From positions 62,001 to 126,000 of the forward strand of contig CADAYD010000001.1 of assembly GCA_902791985.1 (NCBI GenBank): 64,000 nt of DNA, read 5' to 3'. The notes below the pieces were generated by a model. That model was not told the origin of the DNA, did not search any database, and was given only the letters and a program-made list of their open reading frames with translations. A program made the position numbers and the translations under genes. The DNA comes from an uncultured bacterium (lineage in GTDB: Bacteria; Cyanobacteriota; Vampirovibrionia; Gastranaerophilales; Gastranaerophilaceae). This document shows positions 16,736 through 25,842 of the stretch, piece after piece; position 1 is the stretch's first letter, and each line of letters opens with the position of its first letter.

Positions 16736-17027
16736 ATTTGGGTTACCTGAAAGAACTCTTATGGAGTTAAGAGAATATTTTTCGAAACAAGATAACATTG
16801 AAAAAGTTTTAATATATGGTTCAAGAGCAAAAGGCACTTATCACAACGGTTCCGATATTGATTTTGCAATAATTGGGAAAAACATTAATTCTGCAAAAAT
16901 TTCAGGAGAACTTGATGATTTACCTACTCCTTACAGTTTTGATGTTTTGGATTACAATTCTATCAATCATGAAGGTATGCTAAAAAGTATACAAAATGAT
17001 GGGAAAGTTTTTTATACCCGTGATTAA
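16728..17027 (+). CDS. MNT-type minimal nucleotidyltransferase (antitoxin-like)
   Basis: A 99-residue protein with the pol-beta nucleotidyltransferase core: VLIYGSRAKGTYHNGSDIDF (about 26-45), that is, GSRxxGxxxxxSDxD. MNT proteins of this kind neutralise their HEPN partner by adding AMP to it. The frame starts at 16716, but the ATG at 16728 overlapping the HEPN stop by 8 bases gives the normal coupled arrangement. The third catalytic Asp is probably in SFDVLDYN (about 70-77). Whether the pair acts as a toxin-antitoxin module here is inferred. Confidence 0.85.
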   Translation: MVEFGLPERTLMELREYFSKQDNIEKVLIYGSRAKGTYHNGSDIDFAIIGKNINSAKISGELDDLPTPYSFDVLDYNSINHEGMLKSIQNDGKVFYTRD

Positions 17028-17037
17028 TCAATAATTA

Positions 17038-17775
17038 TTATTCTGCCACTCTTGCAGGGAAATTGCTTTTAAGCAAATTATTGACCTCTTGTTGGGCTTT
17101 TTCTCGGGATGAATAAACTCCAACCTGCAGAGTATAAGAGCCGCCGATATTTTTAACCACGGGAGTAATTCCAAGACCGGCATCCTGTATTATAGATTTT
17201 GCAACTTCTGCTTGTTTGTCTGTTGCATAATATCCGACAACAACTCTGTATGTTGTCGGTTGTGCCGGAGCAGGTGCTTTAGTCTCTTGCTTTGAGGCTA
17301 CCGGAGCTTTTTCTTGTTCTTTTTGAGGTTTTGAAACCACAGATGGTTCTTCGATTTTTTGATGTTGTGATTTTAGATCTTGCATTTCTGCTTCCATTTC
17401 GCCGACGGTCTTTTTAATTTGTTTAGGTAATACGACTTTTTCATCCAATTCCGGTGAAAATATTTTATCATTGCTTATTTTACCTTCATCTTCTGCTTGT
17501 AATTTTTTTAGTCTTTCATCTATTGAACCTTGAATTGTATCGTCCTCAAATTCAGCATATTCTTCATTATCAGCAATTCCGACATCTACATTTGGAGATA
17601 GTATCTTCGCAAAACCTAAAAATATTAAAATCCCAATAACAAGAACTGATATAAATACAGTAATATCTTTATGGACTCTTCTATGAACTCCCTGCCTGTA
17701 ATCATCATAAGAAAAATGTGTTTTGGCATCATTTGATTCTTTATTTGTTCTTGTATTGTTTGAGTTTTTTAACAT
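17038..17775 (-). CDS. Membrane-anchored SPOR-domain protein
   Basis: The protein has 245 residues. The N-terminus is cytoplasmic, one membrane helix (ITVFISVLVIGILIFLGFA, about 38-56) follows, then a charged, Pro/Ala/Lys-rich linker, and a SPOR domain at about 170-245 (TTYRVVVGYYATDKQAEVAK, GGSYTLQVGVYSSREKAQQE). SPOR domains bind glycan strands lacking stem peptides at division sites, so it probably works in the septal cell wall. The start overlaps the DUF366 stop by 7 bases. It is the last gene of the HEAT-queC-DUF366-SPOR operon. Confidence 0.88.
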   Translation of the reverse strand: MLKNSNNTRTNKESNDAKTHFSYDDYRQGVHRRVHKDITVFISVLVIGILIFLGFAKILSPNVDVGIADNEEYAEFEDDTIQGSIDERLKKLQAEDEGKISNDKIFSPELDEKVVLPKQIKKTVGEMEAEMQDLKSQHQKIEEPSVVSKPQKEQEKAPVASKQETKAPAPAQPTTYRVVVGYYATDKQAEVAKSIIQDAGLGITPVVKNIGGSYTLQVGVYSSREKAQQEVNNLLKSNFPARVAE

Positions 17776-18329
17776 AACACACCTCTAACTTTTGTGCTTG
17801 CAAGTTTTATATCTTCAATTTCTTCAGAATATTTTTTCATTATTTCAATTGCGAATTCTTTTATGTCTTTTAAACCTAAATCTGTTTCTAAACCTGCAGC
17901 TGCAACGGGTGCACTTTCGGAATTTATATTCAGACCGGTATGAATAAGTACTGATGTTAATGATTTCGTTGCGATTGAAACTGATAATTTCTTGTTTTTT
18001 ATGAACAAGTCATCTCCGCTGCGTTTTACAGAGATTCCTCTGTTTTCAAGACATTCTTTTATAATAGTTATCAAAAGTCGTTGTCTGAATACACCTTCGA
18101 CAAGTTCCGTATTAAATTGCTCGGTTATAAAGCTCAACATATATTTACTGTAAATCGGTTCGTTATTAATCACATCTTCTATGTCGACCATTTCTGATAA
18201 ATTTACTTCACATTCTCCGCAAAAAGCAACAATGGCATCTCCTTGAATTTTAAAATTCTTGTAAATCCAATGCGGCGCAAGTTGAGAGCCGATATATTTA
18301 ATTTCATCATCTATAAATAGTGTTTTCAT
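17769..18329 (-). CDS. DUF366 family protein
   Basis: A 186-residue protein starting MKTLFIDDEIKYIGSQLAPH, with the typical 'SQLAPHWIY' and 'GDAIVAFCGECEVNLSEMVD' opening of DUF366. The function of the family is unknown. Its genes are often found beside 7-deazaguanine (preQ0) genes, as here directly behind queC, so a link to deazaguanine or tRNA modification is an inference from context. The frame is open further upstream, but the ATG at 18329, 4 bases after the queC stop, is the family start. Confidence 0.8.
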   Translation of the reverse strand: MKTLFIDDEIKYIGSQLAPHWIYKNFKIQGDAIVAFCGECEVNLSEMVDIEDVINNEPIYSKYMLSFITEQFNTELVEGVFRQRLLITIIKECLENRGISVKRSGDDLFIKNKKLSVSIATKSLTSVLIHTGLNINSESAPVAAAGLETDLGLKDIKEFAIEIMKKYSEEIEDIKLASTKVRGVLC

Positions 18330-18333
18330 TTTT

Positions 18334-19002
18334 TTAGTTAAATAGTTGTTTAATATACTCATCTGCATGATTATTTTCAAGAGCATGCTTTAATCTTGTA
18401 CAAGATTCACATACCCCGCAATGTCCATCTCTGCTTTGATAGCAGCTCATTGTTAATTCAAGCGGAATATTTTTTGACAAAGCCAACATGACTATATCAT
18501 TCTTATTATAATTTATCAAGGGTGCGACAACCTTTGGATGAACTTGAGTTGAATATTCAAATTCTTTATTCACTGAATCAATGAATTTTGCGCTATTGTC
18601 GGAAAATGTTTTTGCTTCTTCTTTGTTTGCGCCGATAATTATGTTTTCAAATCCGAACGAATCGGCATAACTTGCGGCAATATTTAAAAATAAACCGTTG
18701 CGATTTGGAACCCAAACCGATTTCGCACTATTATCCTCATTTTCAAGGGCTTTTCCTGCCGGCACTTCTTCCGATGAAACCAAAGCTGTTTTTGTTATCT
18801 CTCTTAAAAAGTCTAATTTTATTATTTTATGCTCAACACCATAATATTCACAAATTTTTGCGGCAGCTTCTATTTCTTTTGATGCGGATTTTTGTCCGTA
18901 ATCGAATGTAAGCGCAAGGGTAACATTTAGTTCTTCTTTGGTTAAACCGAGACTAACTAATGAATCCAATCCGCCGGATAATAAGATTATTGATTTAGTC
19001 AT
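18334..19002 (-). CDS. queC: 7-cyano-7-deazaguanine synthase QueC
   Basis: ATP-dependent enzyme converting 7-carboxy-7-deazaguanine to preQ0, the precursor of queuosine. The PP-loop is SIILLSGGLDSLVSLG (about 4-19). The zinc site is formed by the Cys cluster in SCYQSRDGHCGVCESCTRLK (about 188-207). VWVPNRNGLFLNIA matches the family substrate region. Length (222 aa) is normal. The start overlaps the HEAT gene stop by 8 bases. No queD, queE or queF is in this window. Confidence 0.95.
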   Translation of the reverse strand: MTKSIILLSGGLDSLVSLGLTKEELNVTLALTFDYGQKSASKEIEAAAKICEYYGVEHKIIKLDFLREITKTALVSSEEVPAGKALENEDNSAKSVWVPNRNGLFLNIAASYADSFGFENIIIGANKEEAKTFSDNSAKFIDSVNKEFEYSTQVHPKVVAPLINYNKNDIVMLALSKNIPLELTMSCYQSRDGHCGVCESCTRLKHALENNHADEYIKQLFN

Positions 19003-19960
19003 TGTGTTCTCCGTTTTCGTATTCGTCTAAAATTTCTGTTGCGGTAGTTTTTAAGATGTCAGAATATTTATTTGATGATATTACTTCATCAAGAATTTTT
19101 CTGTCGGATAAATTGTAGAGGGCAATTAATGCGTTCTTTTTTACTTCTTCGTCGCTGTCATTTTCTAATACGTTTTTAATAATATCGCATGCTTCAGTGT
19201 GCTCGCTATCCATCAAAGCTTCTATTGCTTGAATCCGTACTTGTGCAGATTCATCAGATAAAGATGATTTTAAAGCCTTAAAAACTCTGTCATTTGAACC
19301 AAACCCGACTTTATTAAGAGCTTCTATTGCTCTTTCTTTTAAAAATGAAAATTTATCCATTATCCCCTGTTTTGTTTCCAGTATTGAAACAAGTGGATCA
19401 ATAGCACGCACATCTCCGATTAAGCCTAATGCAGAAGCAGCGCCCTCTCTTAAATATACGGATTTTTCATTTTCGTCTTTCATTACTTCTATAAGCGGTG
19501 CTACTGCGTACTTGTTACCTATACGTCCAAGCGCATCAGCACATGCAAGACGTACACGATAATTTTCATTTTTATTATTTAGACAATATAAAAGTGTGGT
19601 TACAAAATCGTTATTTTTCTGATTTCCGATTGCTTTCGCACACATTATGCGAACATTTAAGTATTTTTCTTTTATTTTTTCGTTATCTGTTGCTGAAAAG
19701 TTTTTTAACAACAATATATTAACGAAATATTCAAGAGAAGAAGTCTTTCTATATTTGTCGCAGCATCTTATCAGATACATCAAAACTTCAGGATTTTGAC
19801 ATTTAGAGAGCATATAATTGTAAATTGAAACAAGTTCATTTTCATTGTATTTAGGTTCGAGTGCATCAATATTAGAGATAATTTCTTGAATATTATTACT
19901 CTCATAAATATTACAGTTTTGTGCAATATTTTCCAAATTAATATTAATGCTTTCAGTCAA
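18995..19960 (-). CDS. HEAT-repeat protein
   Basis: A 321-residue alpha-solenoid. From about residue 120 on, HEAT repeats are regular: VRLACADALGRIGNKYAVAP, LREGAASALGLIGDVRAIDP, VRIQAIEALMDSEHTEACDI, KKNALIALYNLSDRKILDEV. The N-terminal third is helical but diverged. Cyanobacterial relatives act in phycobilin attachment, but repeat similarity alone does not give a function, and no phycobiliproteins are expected here. The start is TTG, with GAGAGG 8 bases upstream. It heads a four-gene operon with queC, DUF366 and SPOR genes. Confidence 0.82.
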   Translation of the reverse strand: MTESININLENIAQNCNIYESNNIQEIISNIDALEPKYNENELVSIYNYMLSKCQNPEVLMYLIRCCDKYRKTSSLEYFVNILLLKNFSATDNEKIKEKYLNVRIMCAKAIGNQKNNDFVTTLLYCLNNKNENYRVRLACADALGRIGNKYAVAPLIEVMKDENEKSVYLREGAASALGLIGDVRAIDPLVSILETKQGIMDKFSFLKERAIEALNKVGFGSNDRVFKALKSSLSDESAQVRIQAIEALMDSEHTEACDIIKNVLENDSDEEVKKNALIALYNLSDRKILDEVISSNKYSDILKTTATEILDEYENGEHND

Positions 19961-20029
19961 TTTTTAAACCTCTCAAGCAAAAGAGTACATTAATCAGTAT
20001 ATTTTTGCAAGAATATTAAATCATAAAAG

Positions 20030-20058
20030 TTGTTACATAAAATATTTCATGTTATCAT
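20030..20058 (+). promoter_or_regulatory. Sigma-70-type promoter for the activase gene
   Basis: TTGTTA (20030-20035), a 17-base spacer and TATCAT (20053-20058) lie 26 bases before the ATG, which has an AAGGAAAAGGA ribosome site. The match is fair in both hexamers with ideal spacing. Confidence 0.5.
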
Positions 20059-20083
20059 ATTGTAGTTATAAGGAAAAGGATAG

Positions 20084-21088
20084 ATGAGTTTAACGGTATA
20101 TTTGGGGATAGATGTCGGTTCGGTAACAACTAAGCTTGCTGTGATAGATGAAACAGGCAAATATGTAGACAGTATAATGCTCAAAACTGCAGGAACGCCT
20201 GTAGCGGCAGTTCAAAAAGGTATGCGCCAATTGTATGAAAAACGCATTACTGAATATGATGTAATGGGTGTTGGTACGACCGGTTCGGGGCGTGCTCTTG
20301 CTGGTTCATTAGTAGGTGCTGATATTGTTAAAAATGAGATAACAGCGCATGCTGTGGCTGCAAGCGTAACTGTTCCTGGCGTCCAAACTATACTTGAAAT
20401 TGGAGGGCAGGACAGTAAAATTATTATAATGCGAGATGGCATTGTAACAGATTTTGCAATGAATACCGTTTGTGCTGCAGGGACAGGTTCTTTTTTAGAC
20501 CATCAGGCGCAAAGACTCGGGGTTCCTATAGAGGAATTTGGTGCAACGGCTCTAAAATCTTCTAATCCTGCAAGGATAGCAGGGAGATGCGGTGTTTTTG
20601 CAGAAAGTGATTTAATCCATAAGCAGCAACTTGGTTATCCGGTTGAAGATTTGCTATATGGTTTATGTCAGGCATTAGTCAGAAATTATTTGAGTAATCT
20701 TGCACTGGGTAAAGAATTGCTTCCTGTATTTTCATTCCAAGGTGGAGTTGCAAGTAATACCGGCATGGTAAAAGCATTTGAAGAAGCACTAAATGCTCAA
20801 GTAGTTGTTCCGGAGCATCATCAAACAATGGGAGCAATCGGGGCGGCGATGCTTGCTATGGAAAATCACCAATTTACCCAAACACAAACAAAATTTAAAG
20901 GTTGGAATGTAGCTGATATGCATTTTTCATCGATTACTTGTGCATGTAACGGGTGTTCAAATAATTGCGAAGTTATTACGATTGTTGAAGGGGTTGACGA
21001 AGTTCAACATGTTGATAAAATAAAAGATGTCAAAGGTAATATCATTGCTCGCTGGGGTGGAACCTGTGGGCGATGGGATATAGGATAG
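20084..21088 (+). CDS. 2-hydroxyacyl-CoA dehydratase activase-like ATPase (BadF/BcrA/HgdC family)
   Basis: ASKHA-fold ATPase that hands electrons, via a [4Fe-4S] cluster, to 2-hydroxyacyl-CoA dehydratases or related radical enzymes. Visible motifs: GIDVGSVTTKLAVID (phosphate 1), GVGTTGSGRALAG, ILEIGGQDSKIIIM (about 104-117), NTVCAAGTGSFLDHQAQRLG with one cluster Cys (about 126-145), and AGRCGVFAESDLIHKQQ with the second (about 161-177). A C-terminal Cys-rich end, CACNGCSNNCEV then GGTCGRW, is typical of the long fused relatives. No dehydratase subunit lies next to it, so its partner must be elsewhere. Confidence 0.85.
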   Translation: MSLTVYLGIDVGSVTTKLAVIDETGKYVDSIMLKTAGTPVAAVQKGMRQLYEKRITEYDVMGVGTTGSGRALAGSLVGADIVKNEITAHAVAASVTVPGVQTILEIGGQDSKIIIMRDGIVTDFAMNTVCAAGTGSFLDHQAQRLGVPIEEFGATALKSSNPARIAGRCGVFAESDLIHKQQLGYPVEDLLYGLCQALVRNYLSNLALGKELLPVFSFQGGVASNTGMVKAFEEALNAQVVVPEHHQTMGAIGAAMLAMENHQFTQTQTKFKGWNVADMHFSSITCACNGCSNNCEVITIVEGVDEVQHVDKIKDVKGNIIARWGGTCGRWDIG

Positions 21089-21094
21089 TAATTA

Positions 21095-21763
21095 ATGCAA
21101 AATTTTGGGGGCTCAAGAACATCAATACTTTCAGAATTGCCAAATGGCAATGCTGAGCTTGGCGAGGCTTTTGCTGAAATAATTAACAAAATGGTTACTC
21201 AATCGGGAATTCAAAATCCAAGAGGGGAAGAATTTGATGTTGTTTCCAAAAAATGGAGAGAACTTGCCGCAAAACCTGATAAGACTCCGGAGGATTTAGA
21301 AAAACTCGATAAGACATTTAAAGATAATATCAATGATTTGGCTCAATCCTATTTATTGTATATAGCAAGACAAGTTGGAAATACTACAGGTAAATTAACT
21401 TACGAAGATTATGAAAAATATATGTTCATGTATCGTTTTGGGCATTATAATATTGAAAACAAACCGGAATATATAAATAAAGTTAAAGGAATGTTAAAGA
21501 TTGCTTTTGATAAACTTGCGTCGCATGGAGAAACAACGGGTGGAGATGATTTAATTGATAAGTTTGATATGGCAGCATTTATTCATGCAATTTCAACAAA
21601 AGTCCAACGTGACGAAAACAATAAATTCAAAGGTTTTGCAATTGACGGATTTATTGTTCCATTGAATTATGCTGTTGACGAAAGCAGTCTTTTTGAAGCT
21701 GGTGATAATTTATTTTCGCTGAAATTAAGAATATCATATAAAACTATGAATAACCAATTATAG
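21095..21763 (+). CDS. Protein of unknown function (222 aa)
   Basis: I do not recognise a family. It is soluble and helical, has no signal peptide, and lies 6 bases after the activase stop, so it is almost certainly co-transcribed with it. TGKLTYEDYEKYMFMYRFGH (about residues 98-117) and DDLIDKFDMAAFIHAI (about 149-164) look somewhat like helix-loop-helix EF-hand patterns, but the loops lack enough acidic ligands for a firm call. A lipoprotein-like gene follows. Confidence 0.65.
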   Translation: MQNFGGSRTSILSELPNGNAELGEAFAEIINKMVTQSGIQNPRGEEFDVVSKKWRELAAKPDKTPEDLEKLDKTFKDNINDLAQSYLLYIARQVGNTTGKLTYEDYEKYMFMYRFGHYNIENKPEYINKVKGMLKIAFDKLASHGETTGGDDLIDKFDMAAFIHAISTKVQRDENNKFKGFAIDGFIVPLNYAVDESSLFEAGDNLFSLKLRISYKTMNNQL

Positions 21764-21775
21764 GAGTTAAGAATT

Positions 21776-22432
21776 ATGAAAAAGATTTTTGCATCGTTGT
21801 TTTTAATATTTGCATTTTGCGGTTGTTCTTTTGGATTTGAAGAGATTTTTGTAGAAGAAAAACCGCCTGTTGTTTCCCAAGAAACACCTCAAACGCAGAC
21901 TTATACAGAAGTTCCTTTTGATTGGTTTGAACTTGAACTCGATAATAAATCGAAAAGGATTAATGAATTTAGAGAAATTATTTTTGGGGAATCTTCTAAA
22001 ATCAATCTTACAAAAGCAGAGTTTAATAAAGCGCTTTCAAAATATAAAAAAGATAAACAATTTAAACATCACTATATGCTTGCTAATAATGGTGTAACTC
22101 AAGATGAAGATGCAAGATATAATCCGTTCTACTATAAAAATAATGTTTTAGTAATTTATGCGATTATGTATAACAATGATATTCATCATGCCCTTTATTA
22201 TAATCCTTATGGCAGACTGTTTTATGTCGATATAACATCGGATGCTTACCCGAGTTTCCCATATTATTCTATTCAGTATGACAGAAAAGGGAATTTGAAG
22301 AGTGCAATTTATTTTGCTTCACATGATATTCAATATATGTTTAATCCAAAGCGTGAATTTATTGGAATATGGTATAAAGATAAAATGTACGATGCACACG
22401 GAAAACAAATTTCTACAAGAGAGGGTTGGTAA
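21776..22432 (+). CDS. Exported protein of unknown function, possible lipoprotein
   Basis: The protein has 218 residues. The N-terminal signal peptide, MKKIFASLFLIFAFCGCSFG, carries the lipobox-like FCGC, so lipid attachment at about Cys17 is plausible. A short Pro/Thr/Gln linker leads to a mixed domain rich in Tyr and Asn (IYAIMYNNDIHHALYYNPYG, about 122-141), with strands such as YYSIQYDRKGNLKSAIYF that resemble beta-repeat toxin or wall-associated proteins. AGGAG precedes the ATG. It follows the 222-aa gene by 12 bases and converges on mutS2. Confidence 0.7.
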   Translation: MKKIFASLFLIFAFCGCSFGFEEIFVEEKPPVVSQETPQTQTYTEVPFDWFELELDNKSKRINEFREIIFGESSKINLTKAEFNKALSKYKKDKQFKHHYMLANNGVTQDEDARYNPFYYKNNVLVIYAIMYNNDIHHALYYNPYGRLFYVDITSDAYPSFPYYSIQYDRKGNLKSAIYFASHDIQYMFNPKREFIGIWYKDKMYDAHGKQISTREGW

Positions 22433-22433
22433 A

Positions 22434-24815
22434 TTATTTTATGTCAACAACACTCACACCGTCGCCGCCTTCTGAATTTTCTCCTGCTCTGAATTTTGCA
22501 ACGTATGGTGATGTTTTGAGGAAATCTCTTACGGCTTGTTTTAGTGCGCCTGTCCCGTGTCCGTGGATTATGTATACCGGGGTCAGGTTTGCAAGACTTG
22601 CCTGATCAAGGTATTTTTCTGTCTCGTCAAGGGCATCTTCTACTCGGTAACCCCTGAGGTCAAGTTCCTGACTCATTGATAATCTGCGCAGTTCAAATTT
22701 ATTAAACGAAGTCCCCGGAATCGCATTTTTATTTAATTCTTTGTAATTTTCATCAAGAACTGCAAGTTCATTTGTTTTGACTTTCATCGATATATTACCC
22801 ATATCAACAGTAAGTCGCTTATTTTTATCCGGCAAAGTTTTTATTGTAACTTTTTGATGAAGATTTTTTAGCATCACAACGTCGCCAACAACCACCTTAT
22901 CCCAGTCTATTTCAATATAACTTTCTTTATCGGAAGCGCTTTCAACATTATCTCTAAAATTCTGTTCAAGTTTTGCAAGTCTGGAATATGCTCTGCGAGC
23001 AATTTTTTCTGATTTTTCCTGCCGAAGTTCATCTAAAATTTGTTTAATCTCTCCTCTTGCATCCATAATTTCGGCATCAAATTTGTTTTTTATATTTTTT
23101 AAAGTTTTTTTCTTGTCTTGTTTCACTTGTTTGAGGTTTTGTTCGTATTCTTCTTTTATTGAAAGTGAATCTGCTTTTAGCTCTTGGGCTTTTTCAAGGT
23201 TTTGTGATAATTCTTGATGAGTTTTTTGGAGCTTCTCTACAACTGCAATTGTCGGATCTTTTTGAGTAATAAGCGAAGTTTTTGCTTTATCGACAATATC
23301 TTTGTCTAAACCTAAATTTGATGCTATGGAAATTGCGTTGCTTAATCCAGGAATCCCAATAAGCAATTTGTATGTCGGTTGTAGGGTTTCTGTGTTAAAC
23401 TCGACTGAAGCATTTTTGAAAAACGGGTTTGAAAACTCAAGAGCTTTTAATTCTCCGTAGTGAGTTGTAATTACGCTTGTTACCTTTTTCTGCGCAAGTT
23501 TATCAAGTATACCTTGAGCTAAAACTGCACCCTCAACGGGGTCAGTTCCTGCACAAATTTCGTCTAACAGTACAAACGAATTTTCATCACTGTCTTTTAG
23601 AATTTCAATAATATTTGTCATATGTGAAGAAAAAGTAGAAAGGCTCTCCAAAATGCTTTGATTATCTCCGATATCTGCAAAAACTTTTTTAAAAGGATAG
23701 AGTTTAGCATAAGTACATGGTAAAAACATTCCGGCTTTTGCCATAAGAATAAAAAGTCCGATAGTTTTTAGAGTGACCGTTTTGCCGCCGGTATTTGAAC
23801 CGGTAATGATTAATGAATTATAATTGCATTTCCCCCCGATTTCAAAATTGTTTGAAACAACATCGTCTCCTTTTGAAATTAAAAGTAACGGATGTTTCAT
23901 ATTTTCAAAATAAAGATAGCCTTTTTCTTCAGTAATTTCTGGTTCTACAGCCTGTAATTTTATAGCATATCGTGCTTTTGAGAAATGGAAATCAATTTCA
24001 GCCATAATTTTTTCGCATAACGAGAGTTCTTTTAACCGACCTTTAACTAAATCCGTCAGCGAAACAAGAATTTTTATACATTCCTGTCTGATTTTTGCTT
24101 TAACTTCTCTGATTTTGTTATTTAACGGCACAATTTGAGCCGGTTCAATATAAAAAGTTTTTGCACTTGACGATACGTCATGTACAATCCCCGGGATTTT
24201 GGTTTTATTTGATGCCATAACTTGGAATACTATGCGCTCATCTCTTTGGGTATAAATATTTTCCTGAAGATATTTTGAAAAATGGGGATTGTTTAAAAGT
24301 GAATTAACCGTGTCTCTCAGATTTTGTTCAGTATCTTTTAGTGATGAATATAGTCCTTTAAGTTCCGGTGTTGCATTTTGTCTGATTTTTAAATTTTCAT
24401 CAAAAGTTTCAAAAATTTTATCCTCGGTTTCTTTGTCAGAAATCAGATTTTGAACTTTTTGTTTGAGCAAAAAATCATCTTCACTGTTTTCATTAATAAA
24501 TTTTTTTAAAAGTCTTGATGATTTCATTGTTTTGGCGAGGTCTATAAGTTCTTGCTCTTCAAGATATGAAAGCGAAGCATTGTTTTCTATATGAGCGATA
24601 TCGGCGATAAATTCGGTTGGAGTTTCTTTTGCAAGGTCAAGAATTTTTTTTGCCTCTCTTGTTAGTTCAATTTGTTCTTTTATCTTTCCAAAATCGTTAT
24701 AAACAGCCATAGTAAGGCAAAGATTAGCACTCTGTTTGAACTTCGCAAATTTGGACAGCTCGGATTTAATCTTGTTAAATTCAAGTGATTCATATGTTTT
24801 TGAAATGATACTCAT
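22434..24815 (-). CDS. mutS2: MutS2 (ribosome rescue / DNA-binding ATPase with Smr domain)
   Basis: MutS2 lacks the mismatch-recognition domain of MutS. It splits collided ribosomes in Bacillus, and was earlier linked to recombination control. Walker A ITGSNTGGKTVTLKTIG lies at about residue 337. A long coiled coil (about 510-640) leads to the C-terminal Smr nuclease domain, with LDLRGYRVEDALDETEKYLD and IIHGHGTGALKQ. The ATG at 24815 gives the family N-terminus (SIISKTYESLEFNKI); the frame is open to 24848, with no ribosome site at either. Together with the rqcH-like gene, it points to a working ribosome quality-control route. Confidence 0.93.
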   Translation of the reverse strand: MSIISKTYESLEFNKIKSELSKFAKFKQSANLCLTMAVYNDFGKIKEQIELTREAKKILDLAKETPTEFIADIAHIENNASLSYLEEQELIDLAKTMKSSRLLKKFINENSEDDFLLKQKVQNLISDKETEDKIFETFDENLKIRQNATPELKGLYSSLKDTEQNLRDTVNSLLNNPHFSKYLQENIYTQRDERIVFQVMASNKTKIPGIVHDVSSSAKTFYIEPAQIVPLNNKIREVKAKIRQECIKILVSLTDLVKGRLKELSLCEKIMAEIDFHFSKARYAIKLQAVEPEITEEKGYLYFENMKHPLLLISKGDDVVSNNFEIGGKCNYNSLIITGSNTGGKTVTLKTIGLFILMAKAGMFLPCTYAKLYPFKKVFADIGDNQSILESLSTFSSHMTNIIEILKDSDENSFVLLDEICAGTDPVEGAVLAQGILDKLAQKKVTSVITTHYGELKALEFSNPFFKNASVEFNTETLQPTYKLLIGIPGLSNAISIASNLGLDKDIVDKAKTSLITQKDPTIAVVEKLQKTHQELSQNLEKAQELKADSLSIKEEYEQNLKQVKQDKKKTLKNIKNKFDAEIMDARGEIKQILDELRQEKSEKIARRAYSRLAKLEQNFRDNVESASDKESYIEIDWDKVVVGDVVMLKNLHQKVTIKTLPDKNKRLTVDMGNISMKVKTNELAVLDENYKELNKNAIPGTSFNKFELRRLSMSQELDLRGYRVEDALDETEKYLDQASLANLTPVYIIHGHGTGALKQAVRDFLKTSPYVAKFRAGENSEGGDGVSVVDIK

Positions 24816-24910
24816 AACCAGATTGTATAACAAAAACATAAAATCCATAGATGTTGTAATCGTATATTTTAAGATATTTGTTATATAATCGAGAAAAGAG
24901 GATATAATAT

Positions 24911-25378
24911 ATGGGTCAAGTAATAAATAGAGAACATATTGCAGATTTTGTTGAAAAATTGCATAAAAGCGGCAAAACCGTAGTCACAACCAACGGATGT
25001 TTTGATATTTTACACGTCGGGCATGTCAGATATTTGCAAAAGACAAAATCCTTTGCGGATTATTCTATTGTACTTTTAAATTCGGACAAATCGGTAAGAA
25101 GTATAAAAGGCGAAGGTCGTCCGATAAACAACGAAAATGACAGAGCAGAAGTTTTATGCGCATTAAGTTGTGTTGATTATGTAGTCATGTTTGATGAAAA
25201 TTCTCCTGCAGACCTTTTAGACGAAATTAAGCCTGATGTTTATACAAAAGGTGCTGACTACAATATGGAAACTCTGCCGGAAGCGGATATTATGAGAAAA
25301 AATAATACCAGAGTAGAGTTTATAACCTTTGTTGAAGGAAAATCGACAACAAATATCATAAATAAAATGAGAAGTTAG
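24911..25378 (+). CDS. rfaE2: D-glycero-beta-D-manno-heptose-1-phosphate adenylyltransferase
   Basis: A stand-alone nucleotidyltransferase, equal to the C-terminal half of HldE, making ADP-heptose for LPS core or related glycans. Motifs: TTNGCFDILHVGHVRYLQKT (about 26-45) with the HxGH signature, LLNSDKSVRSIKGEGRPINN, and near the end FVEGKSTTNII. The 155-aa length fits the single-domain form. The kinase half (RfaE1) is not in the window. AAGAGGATATAAT precedes the ATG. It is divergent from mutS2, with fewer than 100 bases for both promoters. Confidence 0.93.
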   Translation: MGQVINREHIADFVEKLHKSGKTVVTTNGCFDILHVGHVRYLQKTKSFADYSIVLLNSDKSVRSIKGEGRPINNENDRAEVLCALSCVDYVVMFDENSPADLLDEIKPDVYTKGADYNMETLPEADIMRKNNTRVEFITFVEGKSTTNIINKMRS

Positions 25379-25381
25379 TTA

Positions 25382-25825
25382 TTATCTTCCGATTTCAACT
25401 GCTTTTTGCGCCATTGATTTTGTAACGTTTACTAAAGCCAAGTTTGCTTCGTAAGCGCGTTGCGCCATTAGGGCATCAGCAATGTCTACCATAGCGTTAA
25501 CATTTGAAGTTCTGATATACCCGTTTTCGTCAGCATCAGGATGTCCCGGTTGATAAATTTTTTGTCCCAATGTAGGATCTTCAACAACACCTGAAAAATT
25601 GACGCCTCCTTGCGTATAAGGTAGGGTCCCAATCCCAAATACGTCTTCTTTCATAGTATTTAATAACCCATGAAATGATAAATCGTCTGTTGCATTCAAA
25701 ATAGGTATTTTACGCACATAATTCGGCGTATCAAGATTTGCGATGTTTTTTGCGTGAACATCTATTCTTTTACCGTGTACTCTTAATGCGTTTCCACCAA
25801 TGTCAATTGATTCAAATATACCCAT
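25382..25825 (-). CDS. flgC: Flagellar basal-body rod protein FlgC
   Basis: Proximal rod component of the flagellar basal body, in the periplasm. The N-terminus has the flagellar rod motif (VHAKNIANLDTPNYVRKIPI, about 22-41), and the C-terminus has the matching helix with SNVNAMVDIADALMAQRAYE (about 107-126). The middle NPTL-type sequence (DPTLGQKIYQPGHPDADENG) is diagnostic of FlgC. AGAGAGG precedes the ATG. It is the last gene of a four-gene flagellar operon and converges on rfaE2 with 3 bases between. Confidence 0.95.
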   Translation of the reverse strand: MGIFESIDIGGNALRVHGKRIDVHAKNIANLDTPNYVRKIPILNATDDLSFHGLLNTMKEDVFGIGTLPYTQGGVNFSGVVEDPTLGQKIYQPGHPDADENGYIRTSNVNAMVDIADALMAQRAYEANLALVNVTKSMAQKAVEIGR

Positions 25826-25842
25826 TTTATTGCCTCTCTTAA

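Noticed and set aside
17038-19960. HEAT-repeat protein considered as a phycobilin lyase
   Set aside because: HEAT similarity alone is not evidence of lyase function, and no phycobiliprotein gene is present.
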